A stretch of 64,000 bases of DNA from Histoplasma ohiense (GCA_017607445.1 JAEVHH010000002.1:2099501-2163500), one strand, 5' to 3'; counted from the first letter of the stretch, positions 1 through 11,727 are shown. Numbers and translations are program-made. Notes: generated by a model from the letters alone, not told the origin.

Positions 1-372
1 GATCTGTTTTCTCCATCCGCTCTCTTGCTAAATGGAACATCATGCCAGGATACAGCGGTTCGTCAGATTGACAGGCTAGATCTTGCTCAGTGTCCTTCGT
101 CCAGACTTCCCTCAGTTCTCGCCGACGAATGGCAGAAATTATTTTACATGCCACTGCAGCGGCAGGTGACATTGACTTGCGAAAATAGAAATCTAGACAC
201 CTCTTAGTTTCCAATATTTACTTTGGTAGATGGCATAGCATAAGTACTAGCCATGTCTCTGTTTATTCTCCTCTGCAATCATCGCATCTCGTCCCTGGAG
301 GTACTTCTGGATGAAAGGATCCTCGACTTGGGGAATGCCCTCCATCAGCTCCCAGTTGACGTCAGTCGCCAT
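1..372 (-). CDS. Adenosine deaminase, ADGF/CECR1 type, 5' part only
   Basis: This is the N-terminal part of a metal-dependent adenosine/AMP deaminase-like amidohydrolase; the catalytic barrel lies beyond the left edge. Exon 1 runs from the ATG at 372 down to 252 and reads MATDVNWELMEG, then a segment with VEDPFIQKYL, GRDAMIAEE and ending KQRH. Exon 2 starts at 192, stays open to base 1, and contains FRKSMSPAAA, a basic/charged helix with REVWTKD, and PGMMFHLARERMEKT. The order 'VEDPF..KYL.GRD', 'KQR', 'FR.S.SP', 'PGMMF.LA' is what I know of fungal ADGF-like proteins. The join only works with a GC donor at 251-250 (GCTAGT); without splicing the frame stops at 249-247 after 41 codons. No signal peptide is visible. 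The alternative is a decayed allele whose donor has mutated. Family call fairly sure; activity cannot be judged here. Confidence 0.68.
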
Positions 373-511
373 GCTTAATTATGTGATGGCGATTTAGGTG
401 GTCTGTCACGACGACACAAATGAGTCAATTAAGGCAGGAAGGATAATAACGGTCATGTGATTGATAAACTAGCCCTACTTCGTTTTGATTTAACTAGAAA
501 TTCTATGGGTA

Positions 512-2586
512 TCATATCCTTGCCCCTCTCGTTATGACCCTCCTCTCTAAAGCCCTTAGTTCCGCTCTTTTAATCTTTCCACTAATTGTCTTGGGCAGGA
601 AACTCGGCTCTACAAACTGGATCCGTCGAGGGTACTTGTAAGGGGCAGTTTGCTTTTTACAAAACTCCTGAAGCTCAGTTACCAGGGAATCAGGATTGCG
701 TGACTTGAAACCGTCTTGCAAAACAATGAAAGCTTTGACAACCTCGACACGATCGGGATCTGGGGACGCCACTACAGCGGATTCAACAACTGCAGGGTGC
801 TTCTTGAGGACGGACTCGACTTCAAATGGACCTGAAAGAAAGTCAATATCGCCGTTGTTGTTCCCTACCAATCTGGCTGCAGGGACTCGCGACTCACCAA
901 TCCTGTACCCGGATGAGTTTATAACATCATCTGACCGGCCGACAAACCAAAGGTAACCATCTTCATCCTTATAAGCTCTATCTCCTGTGAGATACCAATA
1001 ACAGCTTTTCCCTTTCCGTTGGGGCAATGTAACTTTTCCATCTGGACTCAGATAACCGGAAAAGATATTAATGGTTCTAACGCCAGAGTTTGTCGTGGTT
1101 GCAATGGCAATTTCACCCTCCTGGAACGATGGGGATTCATCGCCTTTCTCGTCCACAACAGTCAAGGGCACACCAGGGACCGGGAGGCCCATTGACCCAT
1201 ACTTGACCTTGGCCCCTTTCAAATTTCCGCAAACAAGAGTAGTTTCAGTTTGGCCGTACCCATCACGAATTTTTATGCCACTCATATCTTCCCAGATGCG
1301 AATTACCTCATCATTTAGCGGCTCTCCTGCCCCAACGCATTGCTCTAGCGCCAATGGAGGCCTTTGGGAAAAGTACTTGCGCCTTGAGGGAAGCACAAAC
1401 TGCCGATAAGCGGTGGGAGGGGAGCAAAGGGTGGTAATGGGATAGTTGTGTAGATTATCAAGAGCACTCTCGGCATTGAAAGGGCCGACAGTCTCTTGGA
1501 CAAAGAGAGCTGCTCCACAACTCCAAGCAGCGAACCATGCCCATGCTGCCTTCGCCCAACCTGGCAATATGAATTATATTAGATGGTGGTTTTTGCATTT
1601 GTTATGTTCATGGATATTCACACCTTGCTCAGAAAGATTCCAATATAACTTTCCAGGTTCTAACCCAAGCCACAGGCTACCAGTCAAAACGTGTGCTTCG
1701 AAGAAAACATTTAGTTCAAGTGCCATATAACCTAAAATTTACAGAAAGAGGTCAAACCTAAAGGGTAAGAAACCTGATTATGCAGAACCATTTTCGGCAT
1801 ACCGGTTGTACCTATTTGGGGAAGGTCAGTCCGAACGGGCGTATTATTGTTTGAAAATATTCTAGTAATATCATCCTACCCGACGTAAAATAAATGACGG
1901 ATGGGTCCGACCATTTAGTTTTCGGTAACGTATCTTTGAAGACAAAGTGCTTCGGTATCTTCTCCAGCTCAGCAGAATACTGGAGTTCGTCCACAAGCGG
2001 GGAACCTGCTGCCTGAAGAATTGTTCGAATATCGGGACATTCGTGTTGAACGGCCTTGAACTTGGAGATACTGACAGTGTCTCCAACAAATATGGAAGCC
2101 TTGGATGCCTGCGCACGATACTTGATATCATGTGCTACAGCCAGTATGGTGCATGGACAGACCACAATACCAATGCGAATCGCAGCGGTCGCGATTTCCC
2201 ACCTATAAATTTTATCAATATACAATCTTCATATAATCAAATGCCCTTTTGACGTACGCGATATGCCCCTAAAATAGAAAACAGCCGGGCTCGGGATCGG
2301 AGTGGGAGCATTCTACTCACCATGCTGGAACCCGAGGGAGGACAATGATCAATCGATCCCCTCTACGAGCACCAAGTCTAACTAGCAATTCCGCGGCGCG
2401 ATTTGACTGGCGGGAGAAATGCGCAAAATCGAGAGATCGTGGATCTTTGCCCTGCTGGTCAACCCAGAGCATTGCCTGAAGCGATGGCAACTGTGCAGCC
2501 CATTTATCGACGACATCGTAAGCAAAGTTGAAGTATTCAGGACATTGTGGAAGTTCTTTCGCTACATGAAACTCCATGGGATTCAA
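512..2586 (-). CDS. Acyl-CoA synthetase (medium-chain ACSM-like, ANL superfamily)
   Basis: An AMP-forming ligase that activates a carboxylic acid, probably a medium-chain fatty or aromatic acid, to its CoA thioester. Six exons fit: 2586-2321, 2202-1880, 1811-1758, 1695-1624, 1560-898 and 831-512, giving 565 residues, normal for the family. The P-loop-like motif TSGTTGMPK is split by an intron (exons 2/3). Later come GYGQTET (adenine binding), YLTGDRAYKDEDGYLWFVGRSDD (given here only as landmarks YLTGD and GRSDD) and the C-terminal catalytic lysine region PKTISGKIKRAELR. The last intron (832-897) is 66 nt and in frame, so an unspliced reading stays open; it would insert 22 residues between GYRIG and PFEVE, a conserved junction, so it is an intron. 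The final residues RGARI do not form a clear peroxisomal SKL signal. Substrate cannot be read from sequence. Confidence 0.9.
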
Positions 2587-2913
2587 TCTTTTTACTTGCA
2601 GATTATAATAGCTGAAGATGCTTTAAACCACGATTCGTTTTTCATCTCCTGGATGGAAAGAAGCTTTAACCAAGCACATAAACTTCAGTAGTCAAACGAT
2701 TCATCCTATCTTACTAAGCTTCGAGTCCACACCTATTTCCTATAAGATAGATGTAGAGCAACGCCAATGATTGATTTACAGGAGGGCGATTCTAAGTAAT
2801 TGCAATTAGCTGCAGTGAAATCGTTGGAAATTCATGATGGGCATTTTATACGTCGTTTTTCCCTTCCCTCTCCTCCAACTTAGGAGATTGCGAGTGATGC
2901 CGAAGAAGGTTTG

Positions 2914-2944
<31 letters not shown>

Positions 2945-4718
2945 TATCAGATAACTAACTAAACTTCATTTCTGGAATATAAAAGCTTTTATGTTAGACA
3001 TTTAATCAACTGCTGAACAGGATCATTCATGATGTTCTATCCAATTCTTGCTATTCACATGTGTCTTGGAACAAACAGTAGTTAAAGTTTAATGCACAGT
3101 TAATCAAAATTCCCATTACTTGTAAATAGAACAAGATCATAGTCCACCAGAATGCAGAACAATATATCCTGTCTTCCATCTCATCACAATTATCACTCTC
3201 TGTGATTTCACCAGCATCAACTCCTTGGGCAATCAAACAGGCAGAGTCTCAACACGTCCAGACCTATGTTGCCTTTAGTGGCCCTTATTGACTGCTAACT
3301 GGAGCAATGAGCACTCTACAACTAAGCGCTCCAAATTTGCTGGCAGCCCACCAACTGACAACTGACAGCGGCTTAACATGGTTATTATTATTGTTATTCT
3401 TCCATGGCTTAACATGGTGTCTCAATGAACCATTTCTTTCCTCCTCATTTATGTTTTTTTTTATTCCCTTTCTTTGATTAATTTTTTTTTCCTTTCCTCT
3501 TACTTCATTTGTTGATATATTTATTATTTTGTTTTAGTAACATATGGGCACAATTACAATCTCCAATCCACTGGTTGGTACCAAAAAAATACCCGAAATG
3601 GTGGGGGCGCCTGCGGCTGCGGGGCTCCTCTTTAACTTAAGGTTCAACTCCGCATCAACCAAACTCAGGTCTAGGAGTTGGGCAAAAGTTACAGAAATTT
3701 TCAGAATTTCGCCATTACTTAACCAAGTTTGATTAACTTACATTTGCGAGAATTTTTCGTTTTGCCTACTTTGATTTTTCTGGATGTAGTTGCCAAGAGT
3801 TGCTAATAATGTTAATAGGGTAACATCTCCCTGCCAGCATAAGATAGATACATACATGCGGGAAGGACGGAGTATATCGTTGGAATTCAGTATGCATTCA
3901 TCTCAGATTCTCTCGAGAAGAGTAGTTTGAGAGACGCTATCCAACATCCCTTCCTCGTGCAGCAAAGGCATAGGCTTCTTTCTACATTAAATGATGTGTG
4001 TTGCCGGAACCATCGTCTCATATGGATAAGGTGAAGGTAATAGCAGCTATCTGAGGGGGCCAGCAAGGATACACATGTCTCGAGAGGAAGAGTACAGAAT
4101 AATGATAACACTGTTCTTCGGCTTAAGGATAAAGTCATACATGAACACTGTTGTTCAATTTCGCCAACAATACTTCATTCACGTTCCCAAGTAAAAATCC
4201 AGTGCCTAGTCAAAAAGAAGAGCGGGAAATGGGTCCAAATTTCCTAAAGGAGTTGGCAAGTTTGGAAGATAGAGACCGTTTCACATGAGAGAGGGAAAAA
4301 TGCTGGAGAGAGAACAAGACGAATGAGAAAAGTAAAACAGAAAGAACAAAACTGCTTTTCGCAGTCCTCCAGCAACCACAACTTCGTCTCCATCCAAGTT
4401 GTAGTGGCCCACTAGTGCTAAAAAAAAAAAAAAAAAAAAAAAACAGGGTGGGGGAAGGGAGGTGTTTCGGAGGGGATATCGGAAGGCAGGGGGGAAGTAA
4501 ATGAGAAGAGAAAAAAGGAAAGGAAAGCAAAGGAAATGAAAGCAACAAAACCCTTCTGAACTCCATGGTGAAGGTAGAAAGTAACCACAGGGGCTATGAT
4601 TTTAACCTTCCAAAACAAGCGCTGGTGGCTTATTTTCATGCAACACCAACCAAAGAAACGCGATGCATCCTAATTTGCCCTTCATAAACAATTGCTTTAT
4701 GCCAATGGCCTGAGTCTT
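2587..4718. other. Intergenic region, no supported gene
   Basis: About 2.1 kb between the start of the acyl-CoA synthetase and the end of the E2 gene. It holds a 29-nt A tract (2914-2942), a 23-nt A tract (4421-4443), and a direct repeat GGCTTAACATGG near 3372 and 3406. Short open frames here lack domains and splice partners. A GGTTCAACTCC string near 3640 resembles a polymerase III B box but has no convincing A box. Confidence 0.6.
2914..2942. repeat. Poly(A) tract, 29 nt
   Basis: Uninterrupted run of A. It lies in the intergenic region upstream of the acyl-CoA synthetase start. It could be the tail of a retroposed sequence or simple slippage; nothing recognisable precedes it. Confidence 0.9.
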
Positions 4719-5582
4719 CTATTCACCAGCTTCAATATCCCGATGTCGTGCGAGAACATGCCGCTTATATTCCTCTGGGTTATTATCCCAAAGCTCTGCA
4801 GCTTGGCCGTTCAAAGGGCTTGCACTAAATGACAGAACACTCGGTCAGCAAGATTCCCCAAAACCATACAGGCTATACAGCGGCGTAGATAGCAAAATTA
4901 AATGAAAGGGTAAAATAAAACTGACTTGTTTGGCTCCCCGAGCAAGCTTTGCAAGCTCAACAACACGCTCTGAACGTTGTAAACCGCACTCCACTTATCC
5001 TTCAAAATATCGAGACAGATTCGACCGGAAAAATCGACATTTGGATGGTAAACAGGGGTCTTGAAGAGGACTGTAGGAGGCGCATAAGGGTAGTTTGAAG
5101 GGAAGGCAAAGGAGAGCTTGAAGGTGAGGCCCTCATAGGGCGTCTCTGTTGGTCCACTGATTGTGGCAGTCCACGACAGTAGATTGCCGTCAGCATCTGG
5201 GAAGGCAGATATACCAGGTGACGGAGACATCATCAACTGCATCAATTCACTCTGTAGCCTGTAAAATCCACGAATCAAACGATGTTAGCATGGCTCCCTT
5301 GGGAAGAATGGGGATTCCCAGCAGTTCGGGTCAAGGCCAGACAGAGGGACAGCAACAAAAAGCAATAATGATTTGCTTGGCCGTCACCCTGACGCACCAC
5401 CTTTCCCGTGTGCTTATAGGTAAAAAAAGATTTTGGCTTTTTCCGTTGAATATAAAAACGCACCTTTTGGTAACCTTTTGAGTATTATCAGTTCTTGTAG
5501 CACCAATGCCCAGTTTCGAAGTCTCCAGCGTCACTGCAGAATCCGGGCCAGAGTTTTGGGTGTCTTCCATATTGTAGTCCAT
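4719..5582 (-). CDS. UBC11: Ubiquitin-conjugating enzyme E2, UBE2C/Ubc11 type
   Basis: E2 that works with the anaphase-promoting complex to ubiquitinate cyclins and securin. Three exons (5582-5464, 5258-4926, 4824-4719) give 185 residues, the usual E2C length with its extra N-terminal tail. The tail is residues 1-40; the UBC fold follows. Motifs: HPNVD at 111-115, the catalytic cysteine C121 in GRICLDILKDKWS, then QSLLGEPNNASPLN, which is characteristic of the E2C branch. The last exon supplies AAELWDN and ends RHRDIEAGE. Splice sites: GTGCGT/CAG and GTCAGT/TAG. The gene is divergent from the CHK1 kinase across about 750 bp, so the two cell-cycle genes may share a promoter. The E2C assignment is strong from LDILK(D/E)KWS and the LLGEPN context; orthology was not tested by tree. 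Confidence 0.93.
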
Positions 5583-6329
5583 GGTTTCGCACTTGTCGAG
5601 TGGTTATCTTATTTATTCAAACGAAAGTGACAATGGCAACAAGCAGTGGGCGAAAAGGAGGATTTTTATAGTACAGTTTACGAGCTCTTGTTGATTGTCG
5701 ATGCCGGTTGAGCAGTGGGGGCGGTGCTTGATGATCTGAAATGGGGCCAAGAACAGGGGGAGGGGGTTATATGTCGCTCTCACAAGATTCACAATCACCT
5801 TACGACAGTGAAGAAGAAGCAAGGAATGCTGGCAGGAAAGACAAGAAACTGGGGGTGTGGAAGAAGTTGTTTGTGTCGGTTGTGTCGCAAATAACACTAA
5901 CTTGGCTGGGGCTCCGAGTGTTTGTTTACCAGGGCAACCAACTCCCATCGATTGGCTGGCGATTGCCCTTATCGCTCCACCGCAGAAAAAGCCCCAGAAT
6001 GCAAATCATTTGATTCTAGCCACCGGCGCGTCGCCCAACATGCTGGGGCTAAAACACTCTTTCTCGTGTCAGATTCGTGGTTTTTTTTCCAACCAGCCAC
6101 TACTGGTCTCCTCGTATTATTATTCAGTTCAGCTGATAAGCCCAGCGTTCGAATGTTCGACAACTGCTGCGCCGCCAATCGATAATTTGGAAAAGAACGC
6201 GACCCTGTGCCGTGTCGCACCAACACCCTGAATCTTGTCTGGCCTTGGCCTGTCTTGATAGGCGGTCCGATCGCTGCTGCTTTCTTCTCCGTGATGATTT
6301 AAAAGCTTTATTGTGGCCAAAGCGTCCCG
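5583..6329. promoter_or_regulatory. Divergent intergenic promoter UBC11/CHK1
   Basis: 747 bp separate the ATG of the E2 (5582, minus) from the ATG of CHK1 (6330, plus), so this segment must hold both promoters and 5' leaders. A GC-rich CGGCGCGTCG string lies near 6023-6032; it resembles E2F/MBF-type cell-cycle sites but is not an exact ACGCGT. No other element was identified. Confidence 0.55.
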
Positions 6330-8019
6330 ATGAAGCATTCTCAATTAGCCCCTCTTCCGAACGACCTGCCGTTTCGCATAGTGTCAAAAACTATTGGACA
6401 GGGAGCCTACGCATGGTAAATTGATATATCATATTCCCTGCTTTGATGTTTTATCTGGGGAGAAGCCAAAGAAGCTGATATCGATTTCTCTCCTCGCTCG
6501 CAGCATCAAAAGAGCTTGTCCACTTCAGAGCGACTCGCCGGTATTTGCGGTTAAATTCATACACAAAGATTACGCAGCTCGACATGGACGTATTACTAGC
6601 AAACAACTCCAGATGGAGGTTGCTCTGCATAAACACATTGGACGCCACAACAACATCATCTACTTCCATGAGACGGGTGAAGATGATTGTTGGCGGTGGA
6701 TAGCCATGGAGTTAGCGGAAGGGGGCGATTTGTTTGACAAGATCGAGGCTGACGAGGGAGTGGGGGAGGATGTGGCGCACGTCTACTTCTGCCAGCTGGT
6801 AAATGCAGTTGGATATATGCATTCCAAAGGAGTTGCCCATCGGGATATTAAACCTGAAAACATTCTTCTCTCCGCAAACGGGAATTTGAAAATAGCTGAT
6901 TTTGGACTTGCCACACTCTATGAGTACCGTGGAGAGACGAAGCTGAGCACAACCCTATGTGGTAGCCCGCCCTACATCGCACCCGAGGTCATTAAGTGCA
7001 GTAACAGAGGTAAGTCCAAGGGACAAGGTTACAGAGCTGATGTTGTGGATATCTGGTCTTGTGGAGTGGTCCTTTTTGTCCTCCTTGTTGGCAATACTCC
7101 CTGGGATAGCCCAACAGATGATAGCTACGAATTTGTCGAGTATGTGAAAACAAACGCCAAGCCAACAGATGAGCTTTGGGAACGACTGCCGACGGCTGCA
7201 CTGTCTCTTCTTCGGGGAATGATGAAGGTCGATGCATCGAACAGGTTCTCCATGGATGACATCCGTAGACACCCTTGGTTTACGAGAACGAATCCTTATA
7301 TGTCTGCAGATAACAGGTTATCCAACCCTATAAATCTAGCTACGACCATGCTCGAATCATTACATATTGATTTCAATAGAGACCCTCTATCCCTTTCTTC
7401 TCAGCCTCAGCCCACCACTACAGATACCGGTGCCATGGAAATAGATGAACCAGAGTCATCGATGAAGTTTAAATTTGCATCCACTCAACCCGAACATCCA
7501 GTCGATGATATGCTGGATTGGGATGGACCCCCCAGGCTAACATCACAATCTGCGTTCTCCCAACCCAAGTCAATGGATACAGATAATGTTATGCTCCTCA
7601 ATGAACGTTTATCTCAAGACCCGTCGATGTCTCAATTCTCTGCCACCCCATCCGTCCCTCTCAGCCGAACGCAGAACGCAGTGAACTTCCATGATATAGT
7701 TCCCGCGTCTCGCCTCACCCGATTCGCTTCGGCATGGCCTCTTGGATTACTAGTCCCACGCGTTTGTGAAGCGCTTCAGCTTCTGCATGTGCCAGCATCC
7801 CCAACATCGTCTGATTCTGCGGATTCGACACTCATCCGGATACGGACCCAGGATGACAGGAAGTGCCCCCTCCATGGCAATATTATTATTGAAAGCATCA
7901 CAGAGGGGCATGTGGAGGTTGAGTTCGTTAAAGTAAAGGGCGATCCTTTGGAATGGAGACGGTTCTTCAAGAAAGTAGCTATTCTTTGCAAAGATGTTGT
8001 GTTCAGACCTGATACGTAG
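6330..8019 (+). CDS. CHK1: Checkpoint serine/threonine kinase Chk1
   Basis: DNA-damage checkpoint effector kinase that delays mitosis. Exon 1 (6330-6415) supplies the glycine-rich loop IGQGAYA; exon 2 (6504-8019) the rest, 533 residues in all. An unspliced reading from 6394 has no P-loop and is wrong. Landmarks: VAIK-type lysine K46 in FAVKF, HRDIKPEN at 141-148, DFG at 161-163, LCGSPPYIAPEV activation segment, VDIWSCGVVLFVLL. GSPPY(I/V)APEV with LCG is typical of Chk1. After a low-complexity linker (about 300-430) a KA1-like C-terminal domain follows, with RFASAWPLG and EVEFVKVKGDPLEWRRFFKKV. An internal GTAAGT at 7011 is not a usable intron. Divergent from UBC11. High confidence. Confidence 0.94.
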
Positions 8020-8174
8020 GGCGATGTTCTGGATATGCGTATCGTTGTAATGATCATGTACGTTGGAGTCGCGAGAGCAAGGACCTACATGTTGGATTTC
8101 TCATGATTTTGATGATAATAATGCCATCTATATTTACATATCAGATACATGCCTTTCAGCCATTATCCATCCAT

Positions 8175-8738
8175 TGTTGGCCCTAAGCTACCTCTTACGG
8201 ACTAGCGCACCGCACATATATGCCACAGCTGCCTAGGATAGCCCGGATTGCTGGTTATTTTTTATAAAATATATATATATTAAACCTTCTACTGCCTACC
8301 TGAGGTATCTAACGTCTCGCGAGCTGCTACGCTGATCAGCAGAAGGATCCTGACGAAGGCCAACAGCTTTGATTGCGGTGGAAAGATATTAAAAATTGAT
8401 TGATTTAAGGGGGAGAATGCCTCCTAGAACTTGAGCAATGATGATATTGAATATGAACCTACCACAGGCCCAACGACCGATAATACCTTGATACAAATGA
8501 TGGAATATTTGAGAGAACAGGATGAATACTTGAATCGAATGAATGAATATTCGGATAGAATGGACAGAATGATGGAAAAATCTTTACAAAAACTAGGTGG
8601 AAACCCTGATTCTCGGTCAAGAAGAGATCAAGAGGATATCAAACAAGGGGAGGATGAAATGGATCAACTGACTAGCCGCACCACAAATATATGCCTCAGC
8701 TGCTGACATGCTAATACAACCACTTAGACGTTCCCACA
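8175..8738 (+). mobile_element. Decayed LTR-retroelement piece with gag-like remnant
   Basis: Two related stretches in the same orientation flank a short coding remnant. The first begins TGTTGGCCCTAAGC at 8175 and runs to about 8243; the second (8669-8738) matches its centre (GACTAGC..GCACC.CA.ATATATGCC.CAGCTGC) but lacks the TGTTGG end. Between them, after a purine-rich string at 8408-8416, an ATG at 8417 opens MPPRT and stops; two bases further on, an acidic frame (8431-8668) reads SNDDIEYEPTTGP and then a heptad-like stretch rich in M, E, R and Y. I read this as a truncated gag with a 2-nt shift in a collapsed LTR element. TG start and repeated ends are seen; the gag identity is inference. 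No reverse transcriptase is left. Confidence 0.5.
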
Positions 8739-8907
8739 GATTGCGCTTTAATGGTCACATGGTCTACCAAACCGACCAGCTATATGGATCTTCCTTGCTC
8801 TGAATCTAAAGCTGCATTGAGGGGAATCTTGAATTTGGGCCTGGATTTACCAGCAATGTATCTCCTGCTGTTGTCCTTATTTCTTACATTGCTACATATG
8901 TTGATCC

Positions 8908-10794
8908 ATGGAGAAGTTACCAGTGGAGCTTGTCTCCCGGATACTTGAGTGTAGGCTCACCTTAACAGCTTCGGCAACCTGTCAACACTGGAGCTGACCC
9001 ATCGTCGTAGATATCGGCCCACACGAACTATCTGCCCTCCAGTGTGTCTCCAGGCGACTTTCTGACATATGTCGCGATAATTCAATATGGCGCCAACACT
9101 CCTACGAGGCCGCTAACCATAAATTACAAGGTTGCAATACTTTGTTTCATAACCTGAGGCCCAACACCAACACCACAAGCGGTGTTCTGGATGTATTGCT
9201 GACGGACCAGATTCAAGCTGGCAATATTGCTAAATCATCAAAGGCCTTGCATACGGATTCAGACAGCTCCCACACCAAACGGACCATCCCCCTCGCGACC
9301 TCCGCCAGTCAATGGGATCCGTCTTACCAGGGAGAGCAAATCGACTGGTATTCGGAATACATCGCTCGGAATGCGCCAATATCAGTTCATTGGTTGCAAG
9401 AGCCGTATGCAGCTGCGGTCCAAGATGAGGATGATGCGATTATTCAACACGAAATCAAAGGGATGGGCCTTATGAAAGACAACCGTTATGGGGGTTCAGA
9501 TAAGGTAATTGGCCCCCTGGATGACGGAACCCTCTGTCTGTGGGACCTTAACCGGTCGAGTCTGAGTAAACGAAGTGCAAGAGGGAAAATTGTAGGGACT
9601 AGTGTACGGGGCAGCCTTACCACGGATTCATCACGACGAGTAGATACGCCCTTCTCGTCCAAACCGACGAACCTCGACTTCATTAGCATCGGGGAATGTA
9701 TGAGCGTCGATTCATTCCTCCAAACTGCTTATATCGCGGTCGGGAACATTTTGAATGAAGTTGATCTATCCACGTTGAAGGTAATATCGCAACAAAAATA
9801 CCCGTGGTCGATATTCGCTCTTTCCCAGGAAACCGAATATTCAGCCCCATTGACTGTGGGAACTACACGGAATCTCAACCTTTATGACCCAAGATTCCGC
9901 GGCCCGGGACCAGATACCAGGCTATGTTGCCCCATGTCTCCAGATAACGGTAGATACGTATCTTTATTTCAGCCCGTTCCACTCTCGATACTGCACACCC
10001 CGCTGCCGAATATAAACTCAATTGTACTTGCCGGACGCTTTTCTGCGATTCTGCTATATGACCGTCGCAACCTGTCTAGTTTACTGAGCACTGCACACTC
10101 AGGTGCACGGATATGTAGCTTGGCAGCTATCCCAACGTGTCCTCGACCATACTCCTTTACCCACCCCGAGTTACAAAATAACCACACTATCGTTGCGGCT
10201 GGAGAGTACAAAGGACACGGATCTCTTGATATGTTCTCGATCTCCACGCCTGCGAATTCTGGATATTACAGAACGCAGGACCGCTCATTGTTTGTAAGGG
10301 ATGGAATATGCCTGAATCGGCAGAGCGAACCGTATTCAAAACTTTTGTCCGTGGCAACCCATGGCACCCGTCTCGTCTTCACTGACGCAAATGGTTACAT
10401 CAAATGGGTCGAACGGGACGGCCGAACTGAAGTACGACGGTGGAATTTGACCAAAAATACTAAATATCGCAGACGTCGGCTAGGACTAACGCACTCAATT
10501 CCGCCCAGCTTACATGATCCGGAATCCTACAGGTGGGTTGATGAATCTGCGGCCGGTGTCTCTGATATAGTTCGCAAAATTCTACCCACCGGATATAATT
10601 ATGTGCTGGACGACGAGCTCCTCATATGGACCGGAGACAGGATTGGCCGTCTACACTTCTCAAATAAGGCCGGCCAGGATTGGGATAATGAAGCTGAGAT
10701 CTACGAAGAGCAAATGGAATCTGCAAGGCGTGATGAGGAGCCTAAGTTGGCTATAGATACGGAGGCTGCTTCTCGATCGCCAAGAGCGAACTAG
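8908..10794 (+). CDS. F-box protein with WD/propeller-like C-terminal region
   Basis: Probable substrate adaptor of an SCF ubiquitin ligase. Exon 1 (8908-8950) encodes MEKLPVELVSRILE; the 60-nt intron 8951-9010 joins it to exon 2 (9011-10794), total 608 residues. Residues 1-50 form an F-box: LPVELVSRIL, IGPHELSALQCVSRRL, NSIWRQ. The remainder carries propeller-like blades, e.g. GPLDDGTLCLWDLNR near 170, NLNLYDPRFRGPG, and ILLYDRRNLSSLL, then a tail with LIWTGDRIGRLHFSN. The repeats are too degenerate to count reliably. The start at 8908 is chosen because only it gives the F-box; reading from the downstream ATG at 9142 loses it. It directly follows the retroelement remnant, whose sequence lies in its promoter. 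Substrate unknown. Confidence 0.85.
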
Positions 10795-11640
10795 CAAGAA
10801 CTTACTTGGATGGGAGATTTCGGAATGGGAGTATGAGAACGTGCGTCATATACTTTTTGATCCCTATTTCTGTTTGGTTAAGATAAAGGATAATATTTCG
10901 TGATCGGGGGATAAGGATTTTTAGAGTCCCTTGCTATTCATAATATATACCCTTTGTCTTATAGATATAATAATGCATAATCCAAGCCTTATTATAAATT
11001 GGAAATGTATTTCCGGTTTTGTCTCCTGCCATTCAAGTTAGCCTACCTATGGGTGCATGATAATGGGCTCATGATAGAGGTCGCGGCCACCGCCATGTGT
11101 ATACACGTTCTTTTACACGACTTATTAAATTATAAGTTATATTAAATTCGTCTTACATACTAGTAGTTATTTTACGCTTTATTTATTTCTAAAATTTTAG
11201 CTCTTTTTATGTTTTTTCAACTGCTAAATGTCAGCTAAAATCGTGTCAAAAGAGAACGAAACCAGATTACATGTGATTGAATTTGAAATTCATGGTTGTC
11301 ATCAGCGCAGTTTATCGTTAAGGAGCTAAAATGAGGTTATTTTTACTTATGCTGGTGGGGCATAAGCTAGACCAAGGAGCCAGCCGCCTTATGGCCTTGT
11401 TAACTGTAATCCGTCTTTGTATAACCCGTTCAACTGTAACCGGGTCTATGTATACGCAGTCACTGGGGCAAAAGAGCTCGATCACCACCAGCGCCATGCT
11501 AGGAGTGGAGGGGACGAACCAATCCAAACCACCAACAGTATCAAAAGCAGACCATATCACGTGGACAAGCCGTGAGAACCTTGGAAGGGAACCTTGAAGG
11601 AGGGGCCAATCTTGGCAAACTCAATCGTTGGAAGAAAGCT
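10795..11640. other. Intergenic, AT-rich, no supported gene
   Basis: About 850 bp downstream of the F-box gene. 11100-11260 is strongly AT-rich. Nothing coding could be supported; the next recognisable item is a reverse-oriented LTR relic at 11641. Confidence 0.55.
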
Positions 11641-11727
11641 GTGGGTCTAAGTAGTTGTATTAGCATGTCGGCCGCTGAGGCATATATGTGTGGTGCGCTA
11701 GTCCGTGATAGGCACCTAGGGCCAACA
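11641..11727 (-). mobile_element. LTR relic, reverse orientation
   Basis: Read on the minus strand, this begins TGTTGGCCCTAGGTGCC at 11727 and continues GACTAGCGCACCACACATATATGCC, then CAGCGGCCGACATGCTAATACAAC and CTTAGAC. It matches both plus-strand copies at 8175 and 8669, including the right part GACATGCTAATACAAC.ACTTAGAC shared with 8703-8729. No target-site duplication or partner LTR was found, so it is a solo or truncated LTR. Confidence 0.6.

Noticed and set aside
832..897. Possible 22-residue coding insert in the acyl-CoA synthetase.
   Set aside because: It has GT-AG ends and interrupts the conserved GYRIG-PFEVE junction, so it is an in-frame intron.
3560..3740. A tRNA- or SINE-like stretch containing GGTTCAACTCC and a 62-codon frame.
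   Set aside because: There is no matching A box, acceptor stem or anticodon arm, and the frame has no domain or partner exon.
7011..7035. A GTAAGT...ACAG pair inside the CHK1 kinase domain.
   Set aside because: Removal would delete only about 25 bases and break the frame; the kinase subdomains are continuous without splicing.
11318..11560. 80-codon minus-strand frame beside the LTR relic.
   Set aside because: No recognisable domain, and it runs into repeat-derived sequence; not supportable as a gene.
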